Below are positions 38,806 to 47,819 of a DNA stretch of 64,000 nt, piece by piece (position 1 is the first letter of the stretch; each line of letters begins with the position of its first letter). The stretch comes from Prescottella equi. Lineage in GTDB: Bacteria; Actinomycetota; Actinomycetes; Mycobacteriales; Mycobacteriaceae. The notes beneath the pieces are model-generated. The model was given only the letters and a program-made list of their open reading frames with translations, did no database searches and was not told where the DNA came from. The translations under genes were made by a program, and so were the position numbers. The stretch is from positions 1 to 64,000 of the forward strand of contig NZ_JAIVAH010000002.1 of assembly GCF_020171745.1 (NCBI RefSeq). The letters are read 5' to 3'.

Positions 38806-40695
38806 ATGAGCATGGAAGTCACCGCGTGGAACGCGATGTACAACGCGATGCACGCGCAGCAGGACAGTCGGCCGTTCTCACGGGCGACGCTCCGGAGGGT
38901 CGCGGGGTACGCGCGGCCGCACCGCAGCCATATCGGGTGGTACCTGGTGCTCAGTGTCGTGACCGCCGCGCTCGCGGTGGCCACCCCGATCCTCGCCGGC
39001 CGCGTCGTCGACGCGATCGTGGCCGGCGACGAAACCGCTGTGGTGGTACGCCTGGCGTTGCTGATCGCGGCGATCGCACTGCTCGAGGCCGGTCTCGCGA
39101 TCGTCACCCGCTGGCTCTCCGCGAGCATCGGAGAGGACCTCATCCTCGACCTGCGCCGAGCCGTGTTCGACCACGTGCAACGCATGCCGGTCGCCTTCTT
39201 CACCCGCACCCGGACGGGCGCCCTCGTCAGTCGCCTCAACAACGACGTGATCGGCGCGCAGCGCGCGTTCAGCGACACCCTGTCCGGCGTGGTCGGGAAC
39301 CTGGTGACCCTCGTGATCACGCTCGTCGTGATGATCGGGATCTCGTGGCAGATCACCCTGCTGTCCCTGCTCCTGCTGCCGGTGTTCGTGTTGCCCGCGC
39401 GGCGCATGGGCGCGCGCCTGGCCCGGCTCAACCGTGAGGCCGCCAACCACAACTCGGTGATGAGCACGCAGATGACCGAACGGTTCTCGGCGCCCGGCGC
39501 CACCCTGATCAAGCTGTTCGGCCGACCCGCCGACGAGTCCACCGAGTTCGCCGTCCGCGCCCGCCGCGTGCGCGACATCGGGGTGCGGACCGCGATGCTG
39601 CAGTCGGTGTTCGTCACCGCCCTCACGCTGGTCTCCGCGCTCGCACTGGCCCTCGTCTACGGTCTGGGCGGGTTCTACGCGCTGCGCGGTCAACTCGAGG
39701 CCGGTGCCGTGGTCTCGCTGGCGCTGCTGCTCACCCGGCTGTACTCGCCGCTGACGTCGCTCGCCAGCGCCCGCGTGGATGTCATGAGCGCGATGGTCAG
39801 CTTCGAGCGGGTCTTCGAGATCCTCGACCTGAAACCGCTCATCGCCGAGAAGCCCGACGCCGTCGCGGTCCCGTCCGGCCCGGTGTCGGTGGAGTTCCGG
39901 GACGTGAGCTTCGCGTACCCGGCAGCGGACAAGGTCTCCCTCGCGTCGCTCGAGGAGGTCGCGACCCTCGACAGCCGCGGCGGATCGACCGTCCTGCACG
40001 ACATCTCCTTCCGCGTCGAACCCGGGCAGATGGTGGCGCTCGTCGGGTCCTCCGGAGCGGGTAAGTCGACCATCGCGAGCCTGCTCCCCCGCCTCTACGA
40101 CGCCGATGCCGGCGCGGTGCTGCTGGCCGGCACCGACGTCCGCGACCTGACGGCCGACTCGATCCGCCGAACTGTCGGCATGGTCACCCAGGACGGTCAC
40201 CTGTTCCACGAGTCCGTGCGGTCCAATCTGCTGCTCGCCCGTCCCGGAGCCACGGAGGACGAACTGTGGGACGTGCTGCGCCGGGCCCGCCTCACGGAGC
40301 TGATCGAGTCGCTACCCGACGGACTCGACACCGTGGTCGGCGAACGCGGCTACCGACTGTCCGGAGGCGAACGCCAGCGCCTCACCATCGCCCGTCTGCT
40401 CCTCGCACAGCAGCGCGTCGTGATCCTCGACGAGGCCACCGCACACCTGGATTCGACGTCCGAGGCCGCCGTCCAGGAAGCGCTCGGCGAAGCGCTCGAG
40501 GGCCGCACCGCCGTGGTGATCGCACACCGGCTGTCCACGATCCGTGCTGCCGACCTGATCCTGGTGATCGAGGACGGCCGAATCGTCGAGCGCGGCAACC
40601 ACGCCGAACTCCTCGACCGCGGCGGTCGCTACACCCAGCTGTACCGCACGCAGTTCGCCACCGGAACCCCGGTGCTGACGGAGGTGCTGAGCTGA
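38806..40695 (+). CDS. ABC exporter, fused permease-ATPase
   Basis: Half-transporter of 629 residues: six-helix exporter transmembrane domain (about 40-330) and a C-terminal ATPase. Walker A is GSSGAGKST at 414-422, the signature LSGGERQRLTIARLLL near 516, Walker B VVILDEATAHLD and H-loop VIAHRLSTI. Membrane motifs such as FFTRTRTGALVSRLNNDV are characteristic of multidrug/lipid exporters. An extra segment (about 375-395, DKVSLASLEEVATLDSRGG) sits inside the early ATPase domain. ATG 38806 has GGGAGGG upstream. The preceding SoxR/MerR-type promoter suggests induction by redox-active or toxic compounds, as seen for SoxR-controlled ABC transporters in streptomycetes. Confidence 0.9.
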   Translation: MSMEVTAWNAMYNAMHAQQDSRPFSRATLRRVAGYARPHRSHIGWYLVLSVVTAALAVATPILAGRVVDAIVAGDETAVVVRLALLIAAIALLEAGLAIVTRWLSASIGEDLILDLRRAVFDHVQRMPVAFFTRTRTGALVSRLNNDVIGAQRAFSDTLSGVVGNLVTLVITLVVMIGISWQITLLSLLLLPVFVLPARRMGARLARLNREAANHNSVMSTQMTERFSAPGATLIKLFGRPADESTEFAVRARRVRDIGVRTAMLQSVFVTALTLVSALALALVYGLGGFYALRGQLEAGAVVSLALLLTRLYSPLTSLASARVDVMSAMVSFERVFEILDLKPLIAEKPDAVAVPSGPVSVEFRDVSFAYPAADKVSLASLEEVATLDSRGGSTVLHDISFRVEPGQMVALVGSSGAGKSTIASLLPRLYDADAGAVLLAGTDVRDLTADSIRRTVGMVTQDGHLFHESVRSNLLLARPGATEDELWDVLRRARLTELIESLPDGLDTVVGERGYRLSGGERQRLTIARLLLAQQRVVILDEATAHLDSTSEAAVQEALGEALEGRTAVVIAHRLSTIRAADLILVIEDGRIVERGNHAELLDRGGRYTQLYRTQFATGTPVLTEVLS

Positions 40696-40723
40696 GCCCG
40701 CTGCGGTTCGGAAGAGTTCGCGC

Positions 40724-41326
40724 TCAGAAGAACCGGCGGATGTTGTGGATCCGGAAGTCCGACAACGGCCGCAGCCCGGTCGGAACCCCGGTGCCGTACG
40801 CGTTGAACACCATGCCGTTGCCGGCGTAGATCCCGACGTGCCCGGCGATGTCGTACGTGTCCATCGTGATGACGTCGCCGGGCTGCAGCGCCGAGAGCGG
40901 CACGAGCATGCCACCGGTATAGCGGGCCATCTCCTGGCTGGTGCGCGGCAGGCTGATCCCGACGGTTCGGAACGCCCACTGGACCAGGCCCGAGCAGTCC
41001 CAGGCGTCGGGGCCGTTGCCACCCCACAGATAGGGCTTGCCGGTCTGGGTCGTGGCCGCGGCGAGCGCCGCGAGGCCACGCGGACTGGGGATCGGCAGGG
41101 GAATCGCGAGATCGCCGCTGCCGGCGAACAAGCTGGCACTGCCGGTTCCCCCACTGCTTCCGGAGCCGACGGATGACAGCACGTCGGCGAGGCTGTTGGT
41201 GATGTCGGCGGCATTGGAGATGGAACCGATGATGTCCGGTTGCGCCGCGGCGGGTGCCGCCAGGCCGACGGATGCGCCGGCAATGAGTGCTGCTGCGATG
41301 AATCCTCGACGAATCGTGTGGGCCAC
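40724..41326 (-). CDS. Secreted NlpC/P60 peptidoglycan hydrolase
   Basis: Exported cell-wall hydrolase of 200 residues with a signal peptide cleaved near residue 28 (after APAAA). A Ser/Gly-rich linker precedes the NlpC/P60 domain: catalytic Cys111 in DAWDCSGLVQWAF, His163 in IAGHVGIYAG, and third polar residue Asn175 in VFNAYG. GKPYLWGGNGPD is the typical domain entry. It probably cleaves D-Glu-mDAP bonds, like the small mycobacterial Rip proteins without an N-terminal coiled coil. It is convergent with the ABC exporter. Confidence 0.9.
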   Translation of the reverse strand: MAHTIRRGFIAAALIAGASVGLAAPAAAQPDIIGSISNAADITNSLADVLSSVGSGSSGGTGSASLFAGSGDLAIPLPIPSPRGLAALAAATTQTGKPYLWGGNGPDAWDCSGLVQWAFRTVGISLPRTSQEMARYTGGMLVPLSALQPGDVITMDTYDIAGHVGIYAGNGMVFNAYGTGVPTGLRPLSDFRIHNIRRFF

Positions 41327-41430
41327 GTTCGTGCCTCCTTGATGGGATTGCGCGGATCCCCGACCGCAAACTGTGAGGCACGTTACAGAGCAGCAGTCAC
41401 TCCCGTCACAAGATCGATCGCATTCACAGA

Positions 41431-41469
41431 AACGGGCGCCGGCGAGTCCATGACTCGCCGGCGCCCGTT
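41431..41469 (-). terminator. Terminator hairpin downstream of deaD
   Basis: Perfect 18-bp arms (41431-41448 and 41452-41469; GACTCGCCGGCG core) with a 3-nt loop. On the minus strand it lies 27 bp after the deaD stop and is followed by TCTGTG. On the plus strand it is followed by a TTATTTT run, so it may work both ways. Confidence 0.85.
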
Positions 41470-41495
41470 CCGAACGTTATTTTCCCAGGTGGAGG

Positions 41496-43310
41496 TCAGT
41501 CTCGGGGACGACGCTTCCCGAACCGATCGCCCCGGTCACCCCGATCGCCGCGGTCGCCGCGATCTCGGCCGTACCTGCCGCCCGCGCGGTCGTCACGACC
41601 GCCGCGCGACGGCCGGCCCGACGGCGCGCCCTGATCGAGCTGCAGCTGGATCAGCACACCCGAGATCCGGGTCGCCCGCAGCGCCTCGACCGTCTGGCTC
41701 GACAGGTTCGCCGGAAGCTCGACGAGGCTGTGATCGGGGCGGATGCTGATGTGCCCGAAGTCGCTGCGCCGCAGCCCGCCCTCGTTCGCGATGGCGCCGA
41801 CGATCGCACCCGGCGCGACCTTGTGCCGCTTGCCGACCGCGATCCGGTAGGTCGCGAACTCCTGGCCGTCACGGCCGATCCGCGGACCAGTCGGGCCGCC
41901 CTCGTCGAACCGGCGCGCGGGACGCTCCCGCGGCTCGCGCTCGCGGCGCGGCGGGGCCGGCGGCTCCGGCTCCATCAGGAAGGACTCGCCGTCGCGCGAC
42001 TGCACCGCCAGCGCGGCGGCGATGTCGGCGAGCGGAACGTCGTGCTCGCGCTCGTAGTCCTCGATGAGCTTGCGGAACAACGCCAGGTTCTCGGAGTTCA
42101 GGCTCGCCGTGATGGAGTCACCGAACTTCGCGACACGCTGCGCGTTGACGTCCTCGACGGTCGGCAGCTGGATCTCGGTGAGCGGCTGCCGCGTCGTGCG
42201 CTCGATCGACTTGAGCAGGTGCCGCTCGCGCGGGGCGACGAACAGCAGCGCGTCACCGGTGCGGCCTGCGCGACCGGTGCGGCCGATGCGGTGCACGTAC
42301 GACTCGGTGTCGTGCGGGATGTCGTAGTTGACGACGTGCGAGATGCGGTCGACGTCCAGACCGCGAGCCGCGACGTCGGTGGCGACGAGGATGTCGAGCG
42401 CGCCGGACTTGAGCTGGCCGATCGTGCGCTCGCGCTGCGCCTGGACGATGTCGCCGTTGATCGCGGCGGCCGAGAAGCCGCGCGCCCGCAGTCGCTCGGC
42501 GAGGTCCTCGGTGGCCTGCTTGGTCCGGACGAAGATGATCATCGCCTCGAACGACTCGACCTCGAGGATGCGGGTGAGCGCGTCCAGCTTGCGCTGGTGC
42601 GCGACCTGGACCCAGCGCTGGGTGATGTTCGACGCCGTCGCGGTCTTCGCCTTGACGGTGATCTCGACGGGATCGTGGAGGTACTGCTTGGAGATCTTGC
42701 GGATCGCCGGCGGCATGGTCGCCGAGAACAGCGCCACCTGCTTGTACTCGGGCGTGTCGGCGAGGATCCGCTCGACGTCGTCCTGGAAGCCCATCTTGAG
42801 CATCTCGTCGGCCTCGTCGAGGACGAGGTACTCGAGGTTGGAGAGGTCGAGCGTGCCCTTCTCCAGGTGGTCGATCACGCGACCGGGCGTACCGACGATG
42901 ATCTGGGCGCCGCGACGCAGGCCGGACAGCTGGACGCCGTACGCCTGACCGCCGTAGATCGGCAGCACCTGCAGGCCGGGGATGTGTGCCGAGTACTTGC
43001 CGAACGCCTCCGCGACCTGCAGCGCGAGTTCGCGCGTCGGCGCCAGGACCAGTGCCTGCGGCACCTTCCGCTCGACCTCGAGGCGGGACAGGATCGGGAT
43101 CGCGAACGCGGCCGTCTTGCCGGTGCCCGTCTGGGCCAGGCCCACGACGTCCTTGCCCTCGAGCAGCGTCGGGATGGTCGCGGCCTGAATCGGCGAGGGC
43201 GACTCGTATCCGACGTCGGAAAGGGCCTTCAGCACCCGTTCGTCGATCTGGAGGTCGGCGAAGGTGATGGGATTGTCGTCGGTCTGCGGGTCGCGCTCGG
43301 TGTCACTCAT
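41496..43310 (-). CDS. deaD: DEAD-box ATP-dependent RNA helicase (CsdA/DeaD type)
   Basis: RNA helicase of 604 residues for ribosome assembly and cold/structured-RNA handling. It shows the Q motif [14 protein letters not shown], Walker A AQTGTGKT (59-66), [20 protein letters not shown] in [13 protein letters not shown] in FSATMPPAI, and [14 protein letters not shown] DbpA-like RNA-binding fold follows ([29 protein letters not shown]). The basic tail contains [17 protein letters not shown] and a GDR tripeptide repeat, typical of actinobacterial DeaD/CsdA. No ribosome site precedes ATG 43310, so a leaderless transcript is possible. A terminator hairpin follows. Confidence 0.94.
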   Translation of the reverse strand: MSDTERDPQTDDNPITFADLQIDERVLKALSDVGYESPSPIQAATIPTLLEGKDVVGLAQTGTGKTAAFAIPILSRLEVERKVPQALVLAPTRELALQVAEAFGKYSAHIPGLQVLPIYGGQAYGVQLSGLRRGAQIIVGTPGRVIDHLEKGTLDLSNLEYLVLDEADEMLKMGFQDDVERILADTPEYKQVALFSATMPPAIRKISKQYLHDPVEITVKAKTATASNITQRWVQVAHQRKLDALTRILEVESFEAMIIFVRTKQATEDLAERLRARGFSAAAINGDIVQAQRERTIGQLKSGALDILVATDVAARGLDVDRISHVVNYDIPHDTESYVHRIGRTGRAGRTGDALLFVAPRERHLLKSIERTTRQPLTEIQLPTVEDVNAQRVAKFGDSITASLNSENLALFRKLIEDYEREHDVPLADIAAALAVQSRDGESFLMEPEPPAPPRREREPRERPARRFDEGGPTGPRIGRDGQEFATYRIAVGKRHKVAPGAIVGAIANEGGLRRSDFGHISIRPDHSLVELPANLSSQTVEALRATRISGVLIQLQLDQGAPSGRPSRGGRDDRAGGRYGRDRGDRGDRGDRGDRFGKRRPRD

Positions 43311-43577
43311 TTGACCAGTCAGTTTAGTCGATGCGTGGTATGGCCCTCGATCCGAGGGCCTTCTACGTGCATCGACGCGATTACCTGCACCGCCGTCGCA
43401 TGGTTCTCACGCGCCACCAGGCCCGCCGAACGGGACATCGGTGACCGCGTTCGGGCCGCACACGTGCCGTGGACTCCCGTTGGGCGGGGCCGACGGACGG
43501 GACCCCGGATGCAGCCCGGCAATGACCGCGATCACAATGTGGACGACCGTCCTGCCACTCTCCGAGAGGAACCAGCA

Positions 43578-44861
43578 GTGTCCGACACGACACCCATCCC
43601 CACCCACTGGTACAACATCGTCGCGGACCTGCCGGTCGCCCCGCCGCCCCACCTGCACCCGGGCACCCGCGAGCCGGTCACCCCGGCCGACCTCGCCGCG
43701 CTGTTCCCGAGCGCGCTGATCGAGCAGGAAGCGACCACCGAGCAGTACATCGAGATCCCCGAACCGATCCGTGAGGCCTACCGCACGTGGCGGCCGGCAC
43801 CGCTGATCCGTGCCCGTGAGTTCGAGAAGGCGCTGGGGACGCCCGCCCGGATCTACGTCAAGTACGAGGGCGTGAGCCCGGTCGGCAGCCACAAGACCAA
43901 CACCGCGGTCGCGCAGGCGTACTACAACGCGCAGGACGGCGTGAAGAAGATCACGACCGAGACCGGCGCCGGCCAGTGGGGCAGCGCGCTGTCGTTCGCG
44001 TGCGCCAAGTTCGGCATCGACCTCGAGGTGTGGCAGGTGCGCGCGTCGTACGAGTCGAAGCCGTACCGCCGCCACCTGATGGAGACCTACGGCGGCACGG
44101 TGCACCCGAGCCCCTCGGATCTCACCGAGTCGGGTCGCAAGATGCTCGCCGATTTCCCCGACACCCCGGGTTCGCTGGGCATGGCGGTCACCGAGGCCGT
44201 CGAGGTCGCCGCGAACGATCCCGACGCGCGCTACGCGCTGGGCAGCGTGCTCAACCACGTGGTGCTGCACCAGACGGTGATCGGACTCGAGGCCGTCGAG
44301 CAGCTGCGCGCCGCCGGCGAGACCAACGCCGACGTCGTGTTCGGTTGCGCCGGTGGCGGTTCCAACCTCGCCGGCCTGGCCTTCCCGTTCATCCGGGAGG
44401 TGCTGCACGGCAAGGCGCAGACGCGGATCATCGCCGCCGAGCCGGCCGCGTGCCCGTCGATCACCAAGGGCGAGTACCGCTACGACCACGGCGACGTCGC
44501 CGGCCTGACGCCGCTGCTGAAGATGCACACGCTCGGCCAGGACTTCGTGCCGGACCCGATCCACGCCGGCGGCCTGCGCTACCACGGCATGGCGCCGCTG
44601 CTGAGCCACACCGTCGAACTCGGCTACGTCACCGGCCAGGCCGTGGACCAGACCGACTCGTTCGACGCGGGCGTGCTGTTCGCCCGCACGCAGGGCATCG
44701 TGCCCGCGCCGGAGTCGGCGCACGCCATCGCCGCGGCGGCCGAGTACGCGCGCGGACTGACCGAGCCCGAGGTGCTGGTCATCGGCCTGTCCGGGCACGG
44801 CATGCTCGACCTGCCCGCGTACCAGGCGCACATCGACGGCAACCTGGTCTCGACCGCGTAG
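43578..44861 (+). CDS. trpB: TrpB-like pyridoxal-phosphate synthase (TrpB2 type)
   Basis: Tryptophan synthase beta-chain family protein of 427 residues, of the longer TrpB2 kind that acts without a TrpA partner. It condenses indole (or a related nucleophile) with serine using PLP. PLP Lys106 is in [24 protein letters not shown] is the substrate carboxylate loop; [12 protein letters not shown] is the phosphate-binding loop. The N-terminal extension (about 50 residues) is typical of the TrpB2 group. GTG 43578 follows GAGAGGA. No other trp genes are adjacent and I see no Trp leader peptide. A terminator hairpin follows. The physiological role of TrpB2 in actinobacteria is not settled. Confidence 0.9.
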   Translation: MSDTTPIPTHWYNIVADLPVAPPPHLHPGTREPVTPADLAALFPSALIEQEATTEQYIEIPEPIREAYRTWRPAPLIRAREFEKALGTPARIYVKYEGVSPVGSHKTNTAVAQAYYNAQDGVKKITTETGAGQWGSALSFACAKFGIDLEVWQVRASYESKPYRRHLMETYGGTVHPSPSDLTESGRKMLADFPDTPGSLGMAVTEAVEVAANDPDARYALGSVLNHVVLHQTVIGLEAVEQLRAAGETNADVVFGCAGGGSNLAGLAFPFIREVLHGKAQTRIIAAEPAACPSITKGEYRYDHGDVAGLTPLLKMHTLGQDFVPDPIHAGGLRYHGMAPLLSHTVELGYVTGQAVDQTDSFDAGVLFARTQGIVPAPESAHAIAAAAEYARGLTEPEVLVIGLSGHGMLDLPAYQAHIDGNLVSTA

Positions 44862-44875
44862 CCCACACCCTCGAC

Positions 44876-44916
44876 GCGGTGCCGTGGGCCGGGAATACCC
44901 GAACCCACGGCACCGC
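44876..44916 (+). terminator. Terminator hairpin downstream of trpB2
   Basis: Arms GCGGTGCCGTGGG (44876-44888) and CCCACGGCACCGC (44904-44916) form a perfect 13-bp stem with a 15-nt loop, followed by GCCGTTTTCG. It also separates the convergent lactate monooxygenase gene. Confidence 0.8.
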
Positions 44917-44928
44917 AGCCGTTTTCGT

Positions 44929-46092
44929 CTAGAGGACGCCAAGTGTGAGACGACGGATGTTCTCCCGCACCGCCGCGACGTCCGGGTACCCGTTGACGCC
45001 CATGAGCAGTTCCGCCTCGGCCAGCATCATGCGCAGCACGTGGACCAGGCCGGGCACCCCGCCCAGCGCGAGGCCGTACACGTAGGGGCGTCCGATCCCG
45101 ACCATCGTGGCGCCCAGCCCGAGCGCCTTCACCACGTCGGAGCCCGACCGGACGCCCGAGTCGAACAGCACCGGCACCCGGTCGTCGCACGCCTCGACCA
45201 CCGCCGGCAGCGTCTCGAGCGCGGCGATCCCCCCGTTCGCCTGCCGCCCACCGTGATTCGAGCAGTATATGCCGTCGACGCCGGCGTCGATCGCCCGTCG
45301 CGCGTCCTCGGGATGCGAGATTCCCTTGAGAATGATCGGCAGGGTGGTGAGCGAACGCAGCCAGTCCAGGTCCGTCCACGTGAGCGAGTTCCCGAAGGTC
45401 TGCACCCAGTGCAGCACCGTCATCTGCGGATCGTCCGAGCCGACCATGTCCCGGAACACCGGGTCGGACGTGTAGTTCTTCAGGACGTGACCGCGAAGCT
45501 GGGGAAAGTTCCCGGTGGTCAGGTCACGTGGGCGCCACCCGGGAACCCAGGTGTCGAGGGTGACGGTGATCCCCGCGTAGCCGGCGGCCTCGGCCCGCTT
45601 GACGAAGCTCTCGGCGAGGTCCCGATTCTTGGGCGTGTAGAGCTGGAAGAAGCTGGGCGTGTCGCCGGCGTGCGCGACGACGTCCTCGAGCGGATCCTCC
45701 ATGAGGGTGGAGAACATCGCGGGCACGCCGGTCTGCGCGGCCGCCTTCGCGACCGCGATGTCACCGTGGTGGTCGCGGTCACAGAGCCCGATGACGCCGA
45801 CGGGCGCCATGAAGATCGGCGTGGCGAAGGTGTGGCCCCACGCCTCGACCGCCAGGTTCGGACTCTCCGCACCCACCAGCATGCGCGGGATCAGTCCCCA
45901 CTGGTCGAAGGCCTCGACATTGCGGCGCTGGGTGGTCTCGTCCCCGGCACCACCCGCGACGTACGAGAAGAGCGACTCCGGCATCGCGGCGGTGGCCTTC
46001 GCCTCGAGCGCGTCGTACTCCATCGGGAACTCGGGCACCCGACCCGCCAGTGCCGCGAGGTAGATCTCGTTCTGGTAGCTGCCGAACTGCAT
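44929..46092 (-). CDS. Lactate 2-monooxygenase-like FMN alpha-hydroxyacid oxidase
   Basis: FMN-dependent enzyme of 387 residues resembling M. smegmatis lactate 2-monooxygenase (L-lactate + O2 to acetate + CO2). The N-terminus FGSYQNEIYLAAL and the SYVAGGAGDE motif match that enzyme closely. FMN and substrate residues include FMAPVGVIGL, YTPKNRDLA, TLDTWVPGWRPRDLT, PIILKGI, active-site SNHGGRQANGG and GIGRPYVYG. ATG 46092 has GGAG upstream; the frame is open beyond it without similarity. Monooxygenase rather than oxidase or dehydrogenase is inferred from overall similarity; the buried-site residues that decide this need an alignment. Confidence 0.85.
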   Translation of the reverse strand: MQFGSYQNEIYLAALAGRVPEFPMEYDALEAKATAAMPESLFSYVAGGAGDETTQRRNVEAFDQWGLIPRMLVGAESPNLAVEAWGHTFATPIFMAPVGVIGLCDRDHHGDIAVAKAAAQTGVPAMFSTLMEDPLEDVVAHAGDTPSFFQLYTPKNRDLAESFVKRAEAAGYAGITVTLDTWVPGWRPRDLTTGNFPQLRGHVLKNYTSDPVFRDMVGSDDPQMTVLHWVQTFGNSLTWTDLDWLRSLTTLPIILKGISHPEDARRAIDAGVDGIYCSNHGGRQANGGIAALETLPAVVEACDDRVPVLFDSGVRSGSDVVKALGLGATMVGIGRPYVYGLALGGVPGLVHVLRMMLAEAELLMGVNGYPDVAAVRENIRRLTLGVL

Positions 46093-46223
46093 GATGTCTC
46101 CATCCTGGTGCGAAATGATCGGCGCCGGCGAGGGTTTCGAGGCGGCCCGCTGCGCGGCACAGCGTAACCACGCATCGGCGTATCGTCGAGGACGAGGGCG
46201 AACCTTTTCGACGGAGCACGCGA

Positions 46224-46868
46224 ATGCACTACGCAACGCGAGCGAGAGCCGGTCGGGCGCTGACCAAGTCGCTCGGTCACCTCCGCGGATCCGATCCGGT
46301 CGTGCTCGGACTCCCCCGCGGCGGTGTCCCGGTCGCCTTCGAGATCGCCGAGGCTCTCGCCGCACCACTCGACGTCCTGCTGGTCCGCAAACTGGGCGTG
46401 CCGTGGCAGCCGGAACTTGCCATGGGCGCGATCGCCGAGGGTGACTTCGAGGTCCTCAACGACGACGTCGTCCGCCTGTCCGGGGTGACCCCGCAGGCCG
46501 TGAACGCGGTCCGGATCGACGAACGCCGCGAGCTGGAGCGCCGCGCCGGGGTCCTGCGGGGCGGCAGCCCTCGCGTGCCGCTGCGGGGACGCGTCGTCGT
46601 GCTCGTCGACGACGGCATGGCGACCGGCGCGACGGCAGCCGTCGCGTGCGTCGCGGCGCGAGCGGAGGGCGCCGAACGGATTGTCGTGGCGGTGCCGGTC
46701 GCGTCGTCCGAAGCGGTTGCCCGGCTCCGGGTGACCGCGGACGAGGTGGTGTGCCCGTTCGTCCCGGCCAATCTCGGCGGTGTGGGTGGGGCCTACATCG
46801 ACTTCCATCAACTGGACGACCACGAGGTCACCGACCTGCTGTCCCGCGCCCGACGGCAGTGGACGTGA
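46224..46868 (+). CDS. Phosphoribosyltransferase domain protein
   Basis: PRT-fold protein of 214 residues with the PRPP motif VVVLVDDGMATGATAAVA and an N-terminal LGLPRGGVPVAFEIAEAL hood. LVRKLGVPWQPELAMGAI is typical of a group of stand-alone PRTs in which the substrate base is unknown; related domains occur in the mycobacterial DosR regulon (Rv0571c, Rv2030c). No DosR box is visible in its 130-bp upstream region, so regulation is open. Divergent from the lactate monooxygenase gene. Confidence 0.85.
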   Translation: MHYATRARAGRALTKSLGHLRGSDPVVLGLPRGGVPVAFEIAEALAAPLDVLLVRKLGVPWQPELAMGAIAEGDFEVLNDDVVRLSGVTPQAVNAVRIDERRELERRAGVLRGGSPRVPLRGRVVVLVDDGMATGATAAVACVAARAEGAERIVVAVPVASSEAVARLRVTADEVVCPFVPANLGGVGGAYIDFHQLDDHEVTDLLSRARRQWT

Positions 46869-46937
46869 CGGGTGCAACATTCGACAGCATCCCAGCGATA
46901 CACGTTTCGCCAGGCCCCGCACTGTCAGGGAGGAACC

Positions 46938-47654
46938 GTGAGCGTCTCGGAACAGCAAGTGCAGACGGTTGCCGATGCGTGCCGGAACCAGCTCGGTGAT
47001 CCGTCGGGTTGGGTGCCGCCGGACGAGTACCGGCGCAGCCTCGCACTGTGCATCATCGAGTCGGTCCAGGCTGCCGGTTCCCGCTACGCCGATGCCGGCA
47101 CGGTCATCGACCGCTACCGGGCGTATCGCCGCGCGCACGCCCCGGGGCCGGTCGACGACGGCGCCCGCGAGTTGCTCCGGACTTTCGAGGAGGCCGGCAG
47201 TTCCGAACAGTGGGCCGGGAAAATCGGTAACTACAAGCGCCGTTACTCCGAGACGGGGGCGCCGCTGCGTGCCGCCGAGATTCAGCGAACGGCCGAGCGC
47301 CTGCACACCCTGCGCATCGATTCGGTCGGAGATCTGCTCGACGCCACCCGAGACGAACGGGCGCGTGGGAACCTGCACGACGCCTGGGTCGAATGCAGCG
47401 GCGCCCACGACGACAGCACGTGGGAGCACCTACTGCTGCTCGCGGGGGTCCCGCACATGCAGCACCCCGGTGCGATCGACGAGTTCGTCGGGTCGGCACT
47501 CTCGAACGCCTCCGAGGCCGCCGGACCCGCTGCGCCGCCCGCGGAGATCCTGGCCGCCGCGGCCGACGCCCTCGGTGTCGAGCCCCCGGCGCTCGAGCAC
47601 GCGGTGCGGCGGTGGAAGTGCGCTCATCCGGAGGCCTGCGACACCGTCGCCTGA
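46938..47654 (+). CDS. Hypothetical protein with helix-hairpin-helix-like C-terminal region
   Basis: Protein of 238 residues in which residues 1-110 are largely helical (EYRRSLALCIIESVQAAGSRY). The segment LLLAGVPHMQHPGAIDEFV is reminiscent of helix-hairpin-helix regions of DNA-glycosylase-like actinobacterial proteins. I cannot see the catalytic Asp/Lys of an HhH-GPD enzyme. The GTG start has a good GGGAGGAA site. It follows the phosphoribosyltransferase by 69 bp and may be co-transcribed. No function is claimed. Confidence 0.6.
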   Translation: MSVSEQQVQTVADACRNQLGDPSGWVPPDEYRRSLALCIIESVQAAGSRYADAGTVIDRYRAYRRAHAPGPVDDGARELLRTFEEAGSSEQWAGKIGNYKRRYSETGAPLRAAEIQRTAERLHTLRIDSVGDLLDATRDERARGNLHDAWVECSGAHDDSTWEHLLLLAGVPHMQHPGAIDEFVGSALSNASEAAGPAAPPAEILAAAADALGVEPPALEHAVRRWKCAHPEACDTVA

Positions 47655-47819
47655 CGCGGCGCGCCCGCTACCTGCAGAAAGTTAGCAGGACTCACGGTTA
47701 CACTTATTTCCGCAGGTGAGCGCCATCAATGCGGCAAATCGGGCACTTGACCTAGTGCAAAGCGCCTCCGAATGTGATCCAATGCACATCCATCATGTCA
47801 TTTTCTTGGAGGGGTCAAA

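Noticed and set aside
41520-41570. Short repeats at the deaD 3' end considered as a repeat element
   Set aside because: They simply encode the GDR tripeptide tail of the helicase.
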